Numbered from the stretch's first letter, positions 17,613 through 27,062 are shown. The stretch is 64,000 nucleotides of DNA from Streptomyces sp. CB01373 (GCF_002803075.1 NZ_NNBK01000007.1:1-64000), one strand, 5' to 3'. Translations and numbers: made by a program. Notes: generated from the sequence alone by a model not told the origin.

Positions 17613-19985
17613 TCAGGTGATCGCCATGTCGGTGCGCAGGGGCCGGCCCTGCGCGGCCCGCCACACCACGGCCGGCGTCAGCGGCATGTCGACATGGCGT
17701 ATGCCAAGCGGCTTCAGGGCGTCGACCACGGCGTTGACCACGGCGGCGGGCGACCCCACCGTGGCGGACTCGCCGACGCCCTTGGCGCCGATGGGGTGGT
17801 GCGGGGAGGGGGTGACGGTCTCGCCGAGTTCCCAGGACGGGCACTCGACCGAGGTGGGCAGGAGATAGTCCATGAACGACCCGCCGAGGCAGTTGCCGTC
17901 CTCGTCGAAGGCGATCACCTGCATGAGCGCCATGCCCAGGCCGTCGGCGAGTCCGCCGTGCACCTGCCCCTCGACGATCGTGGGGTTGATCCGGTTGCCG
18001 CAGTCGTCCACGGCGATGAACCGGCGGATCTTCACCTGGCCGGTGTCGGCGTCCACGTCGGCGACGCAGATGTACGCGCCGAAGGGGAAGGTGAGGTTCG
18101 GCGGGTTGTAGACGCAGGTCGCGTCCAGGTGGCCCTCGACGCCCTCGGGCAGCTCCAGGTTGGAGTGTGCGGCGAGCGCGATCTCGGCCATGGTCCGTCC
18201 CTGGTCGGGGTCGCCCGTGACGTACCAGCGGCCCTTCTCCCATTCCAGGTCGTCCGGGCTCACTTCGAGCATCGCGGAGGCGACGATCTTCGCGCGTTCG
18301 CGTACCTTGCGGGCGACCATCGCGGCCGCCGCTCCGGACACCGGCGTCGAGCGGGAGCCGTAGGTGCCGAGCCCGAACGGGGTCTGGTCGGTGTCGCCGT
18401 GCACCACCTCGACGTCCTCGGGCGGGATGCCCAGTTCCTCGGCGACGATCTGCGCGAACGTCGTCTCGTGGCCCTGCCCCTGGGTCTGTACGGAGATCCG
18501 CAGGACGGCCTTGCCGGTCGGGTGGACCCGCAGCTCGGCACCGTCGGCCATGCCCAGTCCGAGGATGTCCATGTGCCTGCGCGGGCCCGCGCCGACGGCC
18601 TCGGTGAAGAAGCTGACTCCGATCCCCATGAGCTCGCCACGCTCGCGCTTCCCGGCCTGCTCTCGGCGCAGGTCCTCGTAGTGCGCGATGTCCATGGCCA
18701 GCCGCAGGGCGCGAGGGTAGTCGCCGGAGTCGTACTCCCACCCGGTCTGCGTCCTGTACGGGAACTGCCCGGGCCGCAGCAGGTTGCGCATCCGCAGCTC
18801 GGCCGGGTCCGTGCCGAGCTTGTCCGCGAGCACGTCGACCATCCGCTCGACCAGATACACGGCCTCGGTGACGCGGAACGAGCACGCGTAGGCGACACCG
18901 CCGGGTGCCTTGTCGGTGTAGACGCCGGTCACGGTGCAGTGCGCGGCGGCCAGGTCGTACGAGCCGGTGAAGACGCCGAAGAAGCCGGCCGGGAACTGCG
19001 TCGGCTGTGCGGTGGCGTTGAACGCGCCGTGGTCGGCGATGACACGGACGCGCAGGCCCAGGATCTTCCCGTCCTTCGTCGCCGCGATCTCGCCGTGCAT
19101 GTGGTAGTCGCGGGCGAAGGAGGTGCTCATCAGGTTCTCCGAGCGGTCCTCCACCCACTTCACCGGCTTGCCGGTGACGATCGAGCCGACGACCGCGCAC
19201 ACGTAGCCGGGGTAGATGCCGACCTTGTTGCCGAAGCCGCCCCCGATGTCCGGGGAGATGATCCGGATCTTGTGCTCCGGGATGCCGGCCACCATCGCGT
19301 AGATCGTGCGGTGGGCGTGCGGGGCCTGGGTGGTGGACCACACCGTCAGCTTGCCGGTGATGGCGTCCATGTCCGCCACCGTGCCACAGGTCTCCAGCGG
19401 GGCCGGGTGCACCCGGGGGTAGAGCATGTCCTGCTCGACCACGACGTCGGCGGCCGCGAAGACCTCGTCGGTTCGCTCCTTGTCACCCGCCGACCAGTCG
19501 AAGATGTGGTTGTCAGTCTGGTGTTCCTTGTCGTCGCGGATCACCGGCGCGTCCGGCTCGAGCGCTCGTCGGGCATCGACGACCGGCGGCAACGGGTCGT
19601 ACTCCACGTCGATCAACTCGAGGGCGTCCCGGGCTGCGTAGCGGTCCTCGGCGACGACGAAGGCGACCTCCTGGCCCTGGAAGCGCACCTTGTCGGTGGC
19701 GAGCACCGCCTGTGTGTCGTACGAGAGCGTGGGCATCCAGGCCAGCCCGAGACCGGTCAGGGTCTCCCCGGTGATCACGGCCTTGACCTTCGGGTGCGCC
19801 TCGGCTGCGCTGGTGTCGACGGACACGATCCGGGCGTGGGCCAGCGGGCTGCGCAGGATCGCGCCGTGCAGCATTCCGGGCAGCCGTACGTCGTCGACGT
19901 AGGTTCCGTGGCCGCGGACGAACCGGGCGTCCTCCTTGCGGGGCATGCGCCCGAAGCCGACCGGCCGCTCCTCGGTGGTCGTCAT
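17613..19985 (-). CDS. coxL: Form I aerobic CO dehydrogenase large subunit
   Basis: 790 residues, normal for CoxL. This subunit holds the molybdopterin cytosine dinucleotide and the Cu-S-Mo centre that oxidises CO to CO2. The active-site loop reads AYACSFR (residues 365-371, bases 18873-18893), matching the form I signature AYxCSFR whose Cys binds copper. Form II proteins have AYRGAGR instead. Position 367 is Ala where most form I enzymes have Arg. Other family stretches are DIGGGFGNKVGIYPGY, QTQGQGHETTFAQIVAEELG, and GAKGVGESATVGSPAAV with the catalytic Glu. The ATG overlaps the coxS stop (ATGA). Xanthine dehydrogenase is an unlikely alternative given the Cys loop and gene order. Confidence 0.93.
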   Translation of the reverse strand: MTTTEERPVGFGRMPRKEDARFVRGHGTYVDDVRLPGMLHGAILRSPLAHARIVSVDTSAAEAHPKVKAVITGETLTGLGLAWMPTLSYDTQAVLATDKVRFQGQEVAFVVAEDRYAARDALELIDVEYDPLPPVVDARRALEPDAPVIRDDKEHQTDNHIFDWSAGDKERTDEVFAAADVVVEQDMLYPRVHPAPLETCGTVADMDAITGKLTVWSTTQAPHAHRTIYAMVAGIPEHKIRIISPDIGGGFGNKVGIYPGYVCAVVGSIVTGKPVKWVEDRSENLMSTSFARDYHMHGEIAATKDGKILGLRVRVIADHGAFNATAQPTQFPAGFFGVFTGSYDLAAAHCTVTGVYTDKAPGGVAYACSFRVTEAVYLVERMVDVLADKLGTDPAELRMRNLLRPGQFPYRTQTGWEYDSGDYPRALRLAMDIAHYEDLRREQAGKRERGELMGIGVSFFTEAVGAGPRRHMDILGLGMADGAELRVHPTGKAVLRISVQTQGQGHETTFAQIVAEELGIPPEDVEVVHGDTDQTPFGLGTYGSRSTPVSGAAAAMVARKVRERAKIVASAMLEVSPDDLEWEKGRWYVTGDPDQGRTMAEIALAAHSNLELPEGVEGHLDATCVYNPPNLTFPFGAYICVADVDADTGQVKIRRFIAVDDCGNRINPTIVEGQVHGGLADGLGMALMQVIAFDEDGNCLGGSFMDYLLPTSVECPSWELGETVTPSPHHPIGAKGVGESATVGSPAAVVNAVVDALKPLGIRHVDMPLTPAVVWRAAQGRPLRTDMAIT

Positions 19986-20503
19986 GCCCGCACCTCCTCG
20001 CGGCCGGGCGCCGACTCGGTGCCCGCGTCGGCGGTCCCCTGCCCGCCGCCGTGCTCGGCGGCCCAGCGGATGGAGCGCACGATGTTCTCGTAACCGGTGC
20101 AGCGGCACATCTGTCCGGAGATGGCCTCGCGGATGTCCTCCTCGGACGGATCCGCGTTGTGGTCGAGCAGCCAGCGGGCGGTCATCATCATCCCCGGTGT
20201 GCAGAAGCCGCACTGCAGCCCGTGGCAGGCGATGAATCCCTTTTGCACCGGGTCGAGTTCGGTCCCGTGCGCCAGTCCCTCGACGGTCCGCACCTCATGG
20301 CCGTCGGCCATCACCGCGAGCACGGTGCAGGACTTGACCGGCGTCCCGTCCAGCCAGACGGCGCACACCCCGCAGTTGGAGGTGTCACAGCCCCAGTGGG
20401 TGCCGGTGAGTCCGAGTTCGTCGCGCAGGAAGTGCACGAGCAGCAGCCTGGGCTCCACGTCCCTCGTGTGCTGCTCGCCGTTCACGGTCACGGTGATCCG
20501 CAT
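19982..20503 (-). CDS. coxS: CO dehydrogenase iron-sulfur small subunit
   Basis: 173 residues carrying two [2Fe-2S] clusters that pass electrons from the Mo centre to FAD. The plant-ferredoxin-type cluster ligands are in GCDTSNCGVC plus the Cys of PVKSCTVLA. The second cluster uses CGFCTPGMMM and CRCTGYENIV. The start MRITVTVNGE at 20501-20503 is preceded by AGGAGG within the coxM end, one base after the coxM stop; an upstream ATG in frame lacks this support. About 20 extra residues follow the usual C-terminus, rich in Gly/Glu. Middle gene of the M-S-L order standard for CO dehydrogenases. Confidence 0.93.
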   Translation of the reverse strand: MRITVTVNGEQHTRDVEPRLLLVHFLRDELGLTGTHWGCDTSNCGVCAVWLDGTPVKSCTVLAVMADGHEVRTVEGLAHGTELDPVQKGFIACHGLQCGFCTPGMMMTARWLLDHNADPSEEDIREAISGQMCRCTGYENIVRSIRWAAEHGGGQGTADAGTESAPGREEVRA

Positions 20504-20504
20504 G

Positions 20505-21377
20505 TCACGCCTCCTGCCCCTGGGCACGTGCGGCGGCGACGCGCAGCGCCCGCGTGGTGAGCTCCCCGGCCAGATGCCGCTTGTAGTCGACCGGGCCGCG
20601 CTGGTCGGCCGTCGGCCTGCACTCCTGCGCGGCGATCCGGCCCGCCTCCGCGAAGCCCTCGTCGTCCGGCCGTCCGCCGCGCAGGAAGTTCTCGGCCTGC
20701 TCGGACACGAACCGTGGGGCGCCCACCGCGGTCAGCCCGATCCCGGCCTCGGTGATGACACCGTCGGAGATCTCCAGCACCGCTCCCGCGGCGACGACCG
20801 CCCAGTCGCCGACCCGGCGCTCGACCTTGCGGTAGGCGCTGGCGTGCGAACGGATGGGCACGCGGATCTCCACCAGAAGCTCCGCTTCGTTCAGCGCGGT
20901 CTCGTACGGACCGAGGAAGAACTCCCTGATCCCGATGGTGCGCCTGCCGCCGGGGCCCTGTACGACGAGAGTCGCCCGCAGTGCCGAGAACGCGGCGGAC
21001 AGGTCCTCCGACGGATCGGCCTGGCACAGCGAGCCGCCCACGGTGCCGCGGTTGCGTACGAGCGGATCTGCGATGACCCGTTCCGCGTCCCGCAGGATGG
21101 GGAAGTGCTCGCCGACGACCGGCGAGGCGAGCAGCTCCGCGTGGCGGACCATCGCTCCGACGGCCAGGTCGTGCCCGTCCACCCGGATCAATGCCAGCTC
21201 GCCGAGGCCGTTGATGTCGATCAGGGCTTCGGGCTGAGCCAGCCGCAGCTTCATCATCGGCAGCAGGCTGTGTCCGCCCGCCACCACGCGGGCCTCGGGG
21301 CCGTAGCGTGTGAGCAGCTCGATCGCGTGCTCAATGCTGGTGGCCGTCTCGTACTGGAAGGCAGCTGGAACCTGCAT
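20505..21377 (-). CDS. coxM: CO dehydrogenase FAD-binding medium subunit
   Basis: 290 residues of the molybdopterin dehydrogenase FAD-binding family. Pyrophosphate-binding motifs are visible: VVAGGHSLLPMMKLR (CoxM-type AGGHS) near residue 33 and GTVGGSLCQADPSEDL (the TxGG motif) near residue 110. The CODH flavoprotein C-terminal domain covers the last 110 residues. It takes electrons from CoxS and hands them to quinone at the membrane. ATG 21375-21377 has a CAGGAGGG site; an ATG 54 bases upstream lacks one. It is the first gene of the operon, divergent from the LysR gene. Confidence 0.93.
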   Translation of the reverse strand: MQVPAAFQYETATSIEHAIELLTRYGPEARVVAGGHSLLPMMKLRLAQPEALIDINGLGELALIRVDGHDLAVGAMVRHAELLASPVVGEHFPILRDAERVIADPLVRNRGTVGGSLCQADPSEDLSAAFSALRATLVVQGPGGRRTIGIREFFLGPYETALNEAELLVEIRVPIRSHASAYRKVERRVGDWAVVAAGAVLEISDGVITEAGIGLTAVGAPRFVSEQAENFLRGGRPDDEGFAEAGRIAAQECRPTADQRGPVDYKRHLAGELTTRALRVAAARAQGQEA

Positions 21378-21442
21378 CGGGCCCTCCTGAAACGCTGTGC
21401 TCTTCAGGCTGCGCTCTTCCACACCGGACATGCAATGGGTCG

Positions 21443-21460
21443 ATAAGCATTCACTTATCC
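21443..21460. promoter_or_regulatory. Operator candidate GATAAG-N6-CTTATC
   Basis: A perfect 18-base interrupted palindrome lies in the 107-base coxM-lysR intergenic region. LysR regulators bind dyads of this kind, often T-N11-A centred, in divergent promoters. The spacing here is T-N12-A, so the match is to dyad symmetry rather than the textbook box. Likely binding site for the adjacent LysR protein controlling cox and itself. Confidence 0.5.
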
Positions 21461-21484
21461 GTGCAAATGCAGGAAAATCAGGTA

Positions 21485-22441
21485 GTGACCGTCACACAGC
21501 TCAGCACCTTCGTGCTGGTCGCCCGGCTCGGTTCGGTCGGCGCCGCGGCGCGAGCCCTGGGGGTGAGCGAGTCCGCCGTATCGCAGGCGCTGACCGCGCT
21601 GCGCACCCACTACAGCGATCCGCTCATCCGGCGCACCGGCGGCGGCGGGATGCGTCTGACGCCCGCGGGCGCGCGGCTGCTGCCGGTCGCGTCGCAGATG
21701 GTCGCGCTGAGCGCGGATGCCGAGGCGGCGGTACGGACGGCACGGGGTGCGCCCGACGAGCTGCGGGTCGTCGCCACGAGCACGCTGGCCGAGTTCGTGC
21801 TCCCCTCGCTCGTGGAGGCTTTCGCCGACCGCTCAGGGCACAGGGCCGAGACCTCCTTCGGGGTGGCCGCCGGCCACGAGATACGTGTGCTGGTCGAGAA
21901 CCGGCTGGCCGACGTCGCGCTCGGGCCGTATCTCGGCGCCGACCATGGAGGCGAACTGGTCAGCGAGCCACTGTTCCGCACCCAGCTGGTCGTGGTGATC
22001 GGCGCCAGGTCGCCGCGGCCGCCCGGTCCGCCGCCGCAGTGGTCGTGGCTCGTCGATTCCTCCGGGACCGATCCGGACGCGGACTCCGGGCGGCTGCTGC
22101 GTCGGCTCAAAGTGGCCGAAGGACACGTGTGGGTGTTCCCCAACCAGGCCGCGACCTGGGCGGCCGCCGCCGAGGGCGCTGGGGTGGCACCGGCGTTGGC
22201 CCATCTGGTGTCGCCCCGCATCCGGCGTGACGAGCTGCGCGTGCTGGAGACCCCGGCCACGCCATCGGACGCCACATGGCACGCCACCGTCCTGCGGGCC
22301 GAGCATCGTTCCCCGGCCACCGACGCGTTCCTGCACTTCCTGCACACGCCCGCAGCGACCCGCATCATGCGCGCGCCCGGCGCGGGCGTCCCGCCCTCCC
22401 GCTTCCGGCCCCCGGTGCACGTCACGCTCTGGGGCGCGTAA
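21485..22441 (+). CDS. LysR-family regulator, likely of coxMSL
   Basis: About 318 residues. The N-terminal winged helix is clear (LVARLGSVGAAARALGVSES, AVSQALTALRTHY, PLIRRT) and the type 2 periplasmic-binding-like effector domain follows (DELRVVATSTLAEFVLPSLV, LADVALGPYL). Two starts are possible: GTG 21461, which would abut the palindrome with no ribosome site, or GTG 21485 (VTQLSTFVLV) with AGGA upstream. I prefer the latter. Divergence from coxM makes it the probable activator/repressor of CO dehydrogenase; the inducer is not evident. Confidence 0.8.
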   Translation: MTVTQLSTFVLVARLGSVGAAARALGVSESAVSQALTALRTHYSDPLIRRTGGGGMRLTPAGARLLPVASQMVALSADAEAAVRTARGAPDELRVVATSTLAEFVLPSLVEAFADRSGHRAETSFGVAAGHEIRVLVENRLADVALGPYLGADHGGELVSEPLFRTQLVVVIGARSPRPPGPPPQWSWLVDSSGTDPDADSGRLLRRLKVAEGHVWVFPNQAATWAAAAEGAGVAPALAHLVSPRIRRDELRVLETPATPSDATWHATVLRAEHRSPATDAFLHFLHTPAATRIMRAPGAGVPPSRFRPPVHVTLWGA

Positions 22442-22547
22442 GAGAGCAGATTCTCCAGCGGAGCAAGCTCACCCGCGGAATCGCCTGGTGTGTTCAGCGT
22501 GTGCGCGTGCCTGTCGGAGAACGCCTGCCCGACGGCCTCAAGACGCG

Positions 22548-23966
22548 CTACGTTCCTTTGGGCTTCGCCGGCACGCACAGCCACGCCAGGCCTGCGGCGG
22601 TCAGGTAGGCGAGGGCACCAATGGCCATGCTGGTGCGCAGCCCGGTGTTGTAGTGGGTGGCCGTGGCGAGCAGGCTGCCGCCGAGCGCCACGCCGGTCGC
22701 GCTGCCGACCTGGCGAGTCGTGTTGAACAGGGCGGAGGCAGCCCCTGCATACGCCGGGGGCGCGGCGCCCATCACGGTCGCGGTTGAACCGGTGAGGGCG
22801 AAGGAGGTACCGAACCCCGCGGCCATCATCGGGGCCACCAGCACCGCGTAGGCGGGGTCGGCTCCCGATGAGGCCCAGCCGGCCAGGCCCAGAGCGGCCA
22901 CGAGCATGCCGGAGATCACCAGCGGACGATCGCCGGTGAGGCGGGTCAGCCGCCCGGACAGGACGGAGGCGAACATGGTCATCGCCACCGCCGGGAACAG
23001 GGCCAGTCCGGTGCCGAGGGCGCTGAAGCCGCGCTGGTGCTGGAACTCCAGGCTGGCAGTGAACACCATGCCGTAGAAGCCGAAGTTGAACAGCAGGCCG
23101 ATGACGGCTCCGCCGATCATCGTACGAGACCGCAGCAGGGTTGGCGGAAGGGCAGGAGACCGGGCCAGCCGCTCACGCACCGCGAACGCCGCGGCGGCCA
23201 GCCCGGCCAGCCCCAGCCCGGCGAGAACGGCCGGAGCGGACCACCCCCGCCGTCCGGCCTCGTTGAGCGCCGCGGTCAGCAGCGCCACTGCCGCCACGAC
23301 CGCGCACTGCGCCGGCCAGTCCAGGCGTCGCGCGGCGTGCCGGGGCGAGCGCCCCACATGCCGCAGCGTCAGCACCAGGCAGGCCATACCGACGGGCAGG
23401 TTGATGAGGAACACCCAGCGCCAGCCCACCGTGGAGGCGAGCAGCCCGCCCAGCAGCGGCCCGGCGGAGGCCGCGATGCCCGCCATCGAACCCCACAGCC
23501 CGAAGGCGCGCGAGCGTGCGGCCGGCGCAGGGTAGGCCTGCTGGAGCAGGGCCAGGGACCCTGGCACGATCAGCGCCGCGCCGAGCCCCTCCACCAGCCG
23601 CGCCACCACCAGGAAGGGGGCGTTCGGCGCCAGCGCGCACGCGGCCGAGGACAGGGTGAACACCGCCACGCCCGAGCAGAAGACGCGGCGGTTGCCCAGC
23701 CGGTCGCCCAGCGCGCCACCGGTCAGCAGGAGGCCGGCGAAGACCAGGGTGTACCCATCGGTGATCCACTGGATGCCGGTGAGCGAGGCCGACAGTTCCC
23801 GGCCGATCACCGGCACGGCGACGTTGATCACCGTCACATCCAGGATCACCATGAAATACCCGGTGCACACCGCCAGCAGCGGTGCCCAGGACCGTGGCCG
23901 GGACTTCGGGGCCGACTCGGGGGAGGGCGTGGACCGACCGCCACCGGCCGACTCCGCGAACGTCAC
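22548..23966 (-). CDS. MFS drug exporter, DHA2 (EmrB/QacA) type
   Basis: About 472 residues with 14 predicted membrane helices. Motif A appears as GGALGDRLGNRRVF in the first cytoplasmic loop and motif C as AGIAASAGPLLGG, the antiporter signature. TGYFMVILDVTVINVAVPVI in helix 1 is the typical DHA2 D1 motif. Members export hydrophobic compounds in exchange for protons. The start is chosen at GTG 23964-23966, preceded by GGAG; the frame stays open to a TTG at 24005 without a ribosome site. Convergent with the LysR gene, so not part of the cox operon. Confidence 0.85.
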   Translation of the reverse strand: MTFAESAGGGRSTPSPESAPKSRPRSWAPLLAVCTGYFMVILDVTVINVAVPVIGRELSASLTGIQWITDGYTLVFAGLLLTGGALGDRLGNRRVFCSGVAVFTLSSAACALAPNAPFLVVARLVEGLGAALIVPGSLALLQQAYPAPAARSRAFGLWGSMAGIAASAGPLLGGLLASTVGWRWVFLINLPVGMACLVLTLRHVGRSPRHAARRLDWPAQCAVVAAVALLTAALNEAGRRGWSAPAVLAGLGLAGLAAAAFAVRERLARSPALPPTLLRSRTMIGGAVIGLLFNFGFYGMVFTASLEFQHQRGFSALGTGLALFPAVAMTMFASVLSGRLTRLTGDRPLVISGMLVAALGLAGWASSGADPAYAVLVAPMMAAGFGTSFALTGSTATVMGAAPPAYAGAASALFNTTRQVGSATGVALGGSLLATATHYNTGLRTSMAIGALAYLTAAGLAWLCVPAKPKGT

Positions 23967-24224
23967 GGCCCCAACTCCATCCTGCCCGCGGAGACCTTGC
24001 ATCAAAAATCACCATAAGGGACACATGCGCCACCTCGAAGGAGCCCGGCGGTCGCCGCCACGGTGCCGGGCGGGCGTCCACACCGCTTTCCAGGAGCGCG
24101 ACCCGTCGGATCGCGACTACGTCCACGTGTGGGCCGGCGACGCCCCCCGAAGGTGAGGCGCGGCCGAGCGCACTCGCGCGTGCCGGTCTTGCCCGGGGTG
24201 CCGCTGGACGGCACCAGGGGCGGT

Positions 24225-24238
24225 GAGGGATAACCCTC
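24225..24238. promoter_or_regulatory. Inverted repeat GAGGG-ATAA-CCCTC
   Basis: A perfect five-base dyad about 180 bases before the M4 protease start, in the non-coding leader 24006-24418. It could be an operator for the protease or for the divergent exporter. No clear -35/-10 pair accompanies it. Confidence 0.2.
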
Positions 24239-24418
24239 GAATCGGCGTTTGCCGAGTGACATGAACCGATCAATGCTGCCACTCTTCCTCCAGCCACGAC
24301 CGGACCGTCGCGGTGTGACGGTTCCCCACGCACCGTTCAGCTCGTTCCGGACAGCACGTCCCGTCTGCCCGGTCTCTCAACGGCCGCAGGACTCGCGGCC
24401 GCAGCAGGAGGAGTACGA

Positions 24419-26809
24419 GTGAGACACAATCCCCGTCGGGCGATGGCAGCAGGCGCTCTGGTGACGTCCACCGCCCTGCTCGTCCTCGGCACTCAGGCCG
24501 TCCCCGCGACCGCCAAACCCGCCCCCCACGACGGTTCCCTGCGAACGGGCGCGCTGCAGGCGAAGCTCACCGGCGCCCAGCGCACCGCGCTGTTCAAGAG
24601 CGCGGAGGACAGCTCGGCGCAGACGGCGCGCTCCCTCGGCCTGGGCTCGAAGGAGAAGCTGGTCGTCAAGGACGTCGTCAAGGACAACGACGGTACGCTG
24701 CACACCCGCTATGAGCGCACCTACGACGGTCTGCCCGTCCTCGGCGGCGACCTGGTCGTGCACACCCCGCCGGCCTCCGAGGCGTCCGGCACGGTGAGCA
24801 CCACCTTCAACAACAAGCGCTCCCTCAAGGTGTCCACCACCACCGCGGCGATCACCAAGTCGGCCGCCGAGACCAAGGCGCTGAAGACGGCCAGGGCCCT
24901 CGACGCCGAGAAGCCCGCTACGGACAGCGCCCGCAAGGTGATCTGGGCCGGCGACGGTAGCCCGAAGCTCGCCTGGGAGACGGTGGTCAGCGGTTTCCAG
25001 GACGACGGCACGCCCAGCAAGCTGCATGTCATCACCGACGCGACCACCGGCGACGAGCTGAACCGCTTCGAGTCCGTCATGACCGGCACCGGCAACACCC
25101 AGTACAGCGGCACGGTGACGCTGAACACCACGCTGTCCGGCTCGACGTACCAGCTGTACGACACCACCCGCGGCGGCCACAAGACGTACACCCTCAACGG
25201 CGGCACCTCGGGCACCGGCACCCTGATGACCAGCTCCGACGACGTCTGGGGCAACGGATCCGGGTCCAACACGGCGACCGCGGCCGCGGACGCCGCCTAC
25301 GGCGCCCAGACGACGTGGGACTTCTACAAGGACACCTTCGGCCGCAACGGCATCAAGAACAACGGTGTCGCGGCCTACTCCCGGGTCCACTACAGCAGCA
25401 ACTACGTCAACGCCTTCTGGGACGACAGCTGCTTCTGCATGACCTACGGCGACGGCTCCGGAAACACGCACGCGCTGACCTCGCTGGACGTCGCCGGCCA
25501 CGAGATGAGCCACGGCGTCACCGCCAACACCGCCAAGCTGAACTACTCGGGTGAGTCCGGCGGCCTGAACGAGGCCACCTCCGACATCTTCGGCACCGGC
25601 GTGGAGTTCTACGCCAACAACCCCTCGGACCCCGGTGACTACCTCATCGGCGAGAAGATCAACATCAACGGCAACGGCACCCCGCTGCGCTACATGGACA
25701 AGCCCAGCAAGGACGGCGCCTCCGCCGACTACTGGTCCTCCACAGTGGGCAGCAAGGACGTGCACTACTCGTCCGGTCCGGCGAACCACATGTTCTACCT
25801 GCTGGCCGAGGGCAGCGGCGCCAAGACCATCAACGGCGTCAGCTACGACAGCCCGACCTCGGACGGCGTCGCCGTCACGGGCATCGGCCAGGCTGCGGCC
25901 TTGCAGATCTGGTACAAGGCGCTGACCACGTACATGACGTCCAGCACCAACTACGCCGGTGCCCGCACCGCCGCCCTGAACGCTGCCGCGGCGCTGTACG
26001 GCACCAACTCCACCCAGTACGCCGGTGTGGGCAACGCGTTCGCCGGGATCAACGTCGGCAGCCACATCACGCCGCCGTCCTCGGGCGTGACCATCACCAA
26101 CCCCGGTGACCAGTCCGCCACCGTGGGCAAGGCGGTGAGCCTGCAGATCTCGGCTTCCACCACCAACGGCGGAGCGCTCACCTACAGCGCGACGGGTCTG
26201 CCGGCCGGTCTGTCGATCGACAGCTCGACCGGTGTCATCTCCGGCACCCCGACCACGGCGACCGCATACAGCACCAAGGTGACGGCGACCGACAGCAAGG
26301 GTTCGTCCGACTCGGCCTCCTTCACCTGGACGGTCAGCACCTCCGGCGGCGGCTCGTGCACCTCGGCCCAGCTGCTGGGCAACCCGGGCTTCGAGTCGGG
26401 CAACACCGTCTGGACCACGACCAGCGGCGTGATCGACAACAACCAGAACCAGCCGGCGCGCAGCGGTTCGTGGAAGGCCTGGCTCGCCGGGTACGGGACC
26501 ACGCACACCGACACGCTGTCCCAGTCGGTGACGATCCCGGCCGGCTGCAAGGCGACCTTCAGCTTCTATCTGCACATCGACACCGCGGAGTCCACCACCG
26601 GCTCCGCGTACGACAAGCTGACGGTGACTGCCGGGTCGACCACGCTGGCGACGTATTCGAACCTCAACGCCGCCGCCGGTTACCAGCTGAGGTCCTTCGA
26701 CCTGTCCTCGTTCGCGGGCTCCACGGTCACCCTGAAGTTCACGGGTGTGGAGGACTCCATCCTTTACACGAGCTTCGTCGTCGATGACACCGCCCTGACG
26801 GTCAGCTGA
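24419..26809 (+). CDS. Secreted M4 (thermolysin-like) metalloprotease
   Basis: 796 residues. Signal peptide about 1-32 with an Ala-x-Ala-like end; FTP and PepSY propeptide to about residue 225. The M4 catalytic domain has the zinc site HEMSH (H361, E362, H365), third ligand E385 in GGLNEATSDIF, and catalytic H449 in DVHYSSGPANHMFY. After the catalytic domain come a putative Ig (He_PIG) domain (residues about 556-640, GLPAGLSIDSSTGVISGTPT) and a C-terminal jelly-roll domain of about 145 residues (LLGNPGFESGN ... FVVDDTALTVS), probably for substrate or surface binding. GGAGGAG precedes the GTG start. It acts outside the cell on proteins, with autoprocessing of the propeptide. Confidence 0.95.
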   Translation: MRHNPRRAMAAGALVTSTALLVLGTQAVPATAKPAPHDGSLRTGALQAKLTGAQRTALFKSAEDSSAQTARSLGLGSKEKLVVKDVVKDNDGTLHTRYERTYDGLPVLGGDLVVHTPPASEASGTVSTTFNNKRSLKVSTTTAAITKSAAETKALKTARALDAEKPATDSARKVIWAGDGSPKLAWETVVSGFQDDGTPSKLHVITDATTGDELNRFESVMTGTGNTQYSGTVTLNTTLSGSTYQLYDTTRGGHKTYTLNGGTSGTGTLMTSSDDVWGNGSGSNTATAAADAAYGAQTTWDFYKDTFGRNGIKNNGVAAYSRVHYSSNYVNAFWDDSCFCMTYGDGSGNTHALTSLDVAGHEMSHGVTANTAKLNYSGESGGLNEATSDIFGTGVEFYANNPSDPGDYLIGEKININGNGTPLRYMDKPSKDGASADYWSSTVGSKDVHYSSGPANHMFYLLAEGSGAKTINGVSYDSPTSDGVAVTGIGQAAALQIWYKALTTYMTSSTNYAGARTAALNAAAALYGTNSTQYAGVGNAFAGINVGSHITPPSSGVTITNPGDQSATVGKAVSLQISASTTNGGALTYSATGLPAGLSIDSSTGVISGTPTTATAYSTKVTATDSKGSSDSASFTWTVSTSGGGSCTSAQLLGNPGFESGNTVWTTTSGVIDNNQNQPARSGSWKAWLAGYGTTHTDTLSQSVTIPAGCKATFSFYLHIDTAESTTGSAYDKLTVTAGSTTLATYSNLNAAAGYQLRSFDLSSFAGSTVTLKFTGVEDSILYTSFVVDDTALTVS

Positions 26810-26823
26810 CCTGTGTTCCATCC

Positions 26824-26853
26824 GTGGGGGCCGTCCGCCGGGACGGCCCCCAC
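26824..26853 (+). terminator. Strong terminator after M4 protease
   Basis: A perfect 13-bp stem (GTGGGGGCCGTCC with its complement) and a four-base loop, 14 bases after the protease stop and followed by TGCGTTTGCC. The region 26854-27062 holds no other gene. Confidence 0.85.
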
Positions 26854-27062
26854 TGCGTTTGCCGGTCCTTTCTCAAGCGCCCCGCGGCCCGTCGTCCCGT
26901 GGATGGTGGGCACCACCAGACCCAGCGTCAGCCCCCACACGAGGTGCGGATGGTGAGCGGCCACATTATGCGCCAATTCCGCACTTACCTCCCGCGAGGC
27001 ATCGCCGGACCGGTAACGTGTCCATTCCTGGTCGGGCAGGGCGCACCGAGGGCGGTGGGGGC

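Noticed and set aside
17253..20093. Very long open frame on the + strand opposite coxL
   Set aside because: It is the antisense shadow of the strongly supported coxL and coxF genes; its translation is His/Gly/Val-rich with no family.
24377..26821. Long minus-strand frame opposite the M4 protease
   Set aside because: Antisense shadow created by high GC at third codon positions; the + strand carries complete protease motifs.
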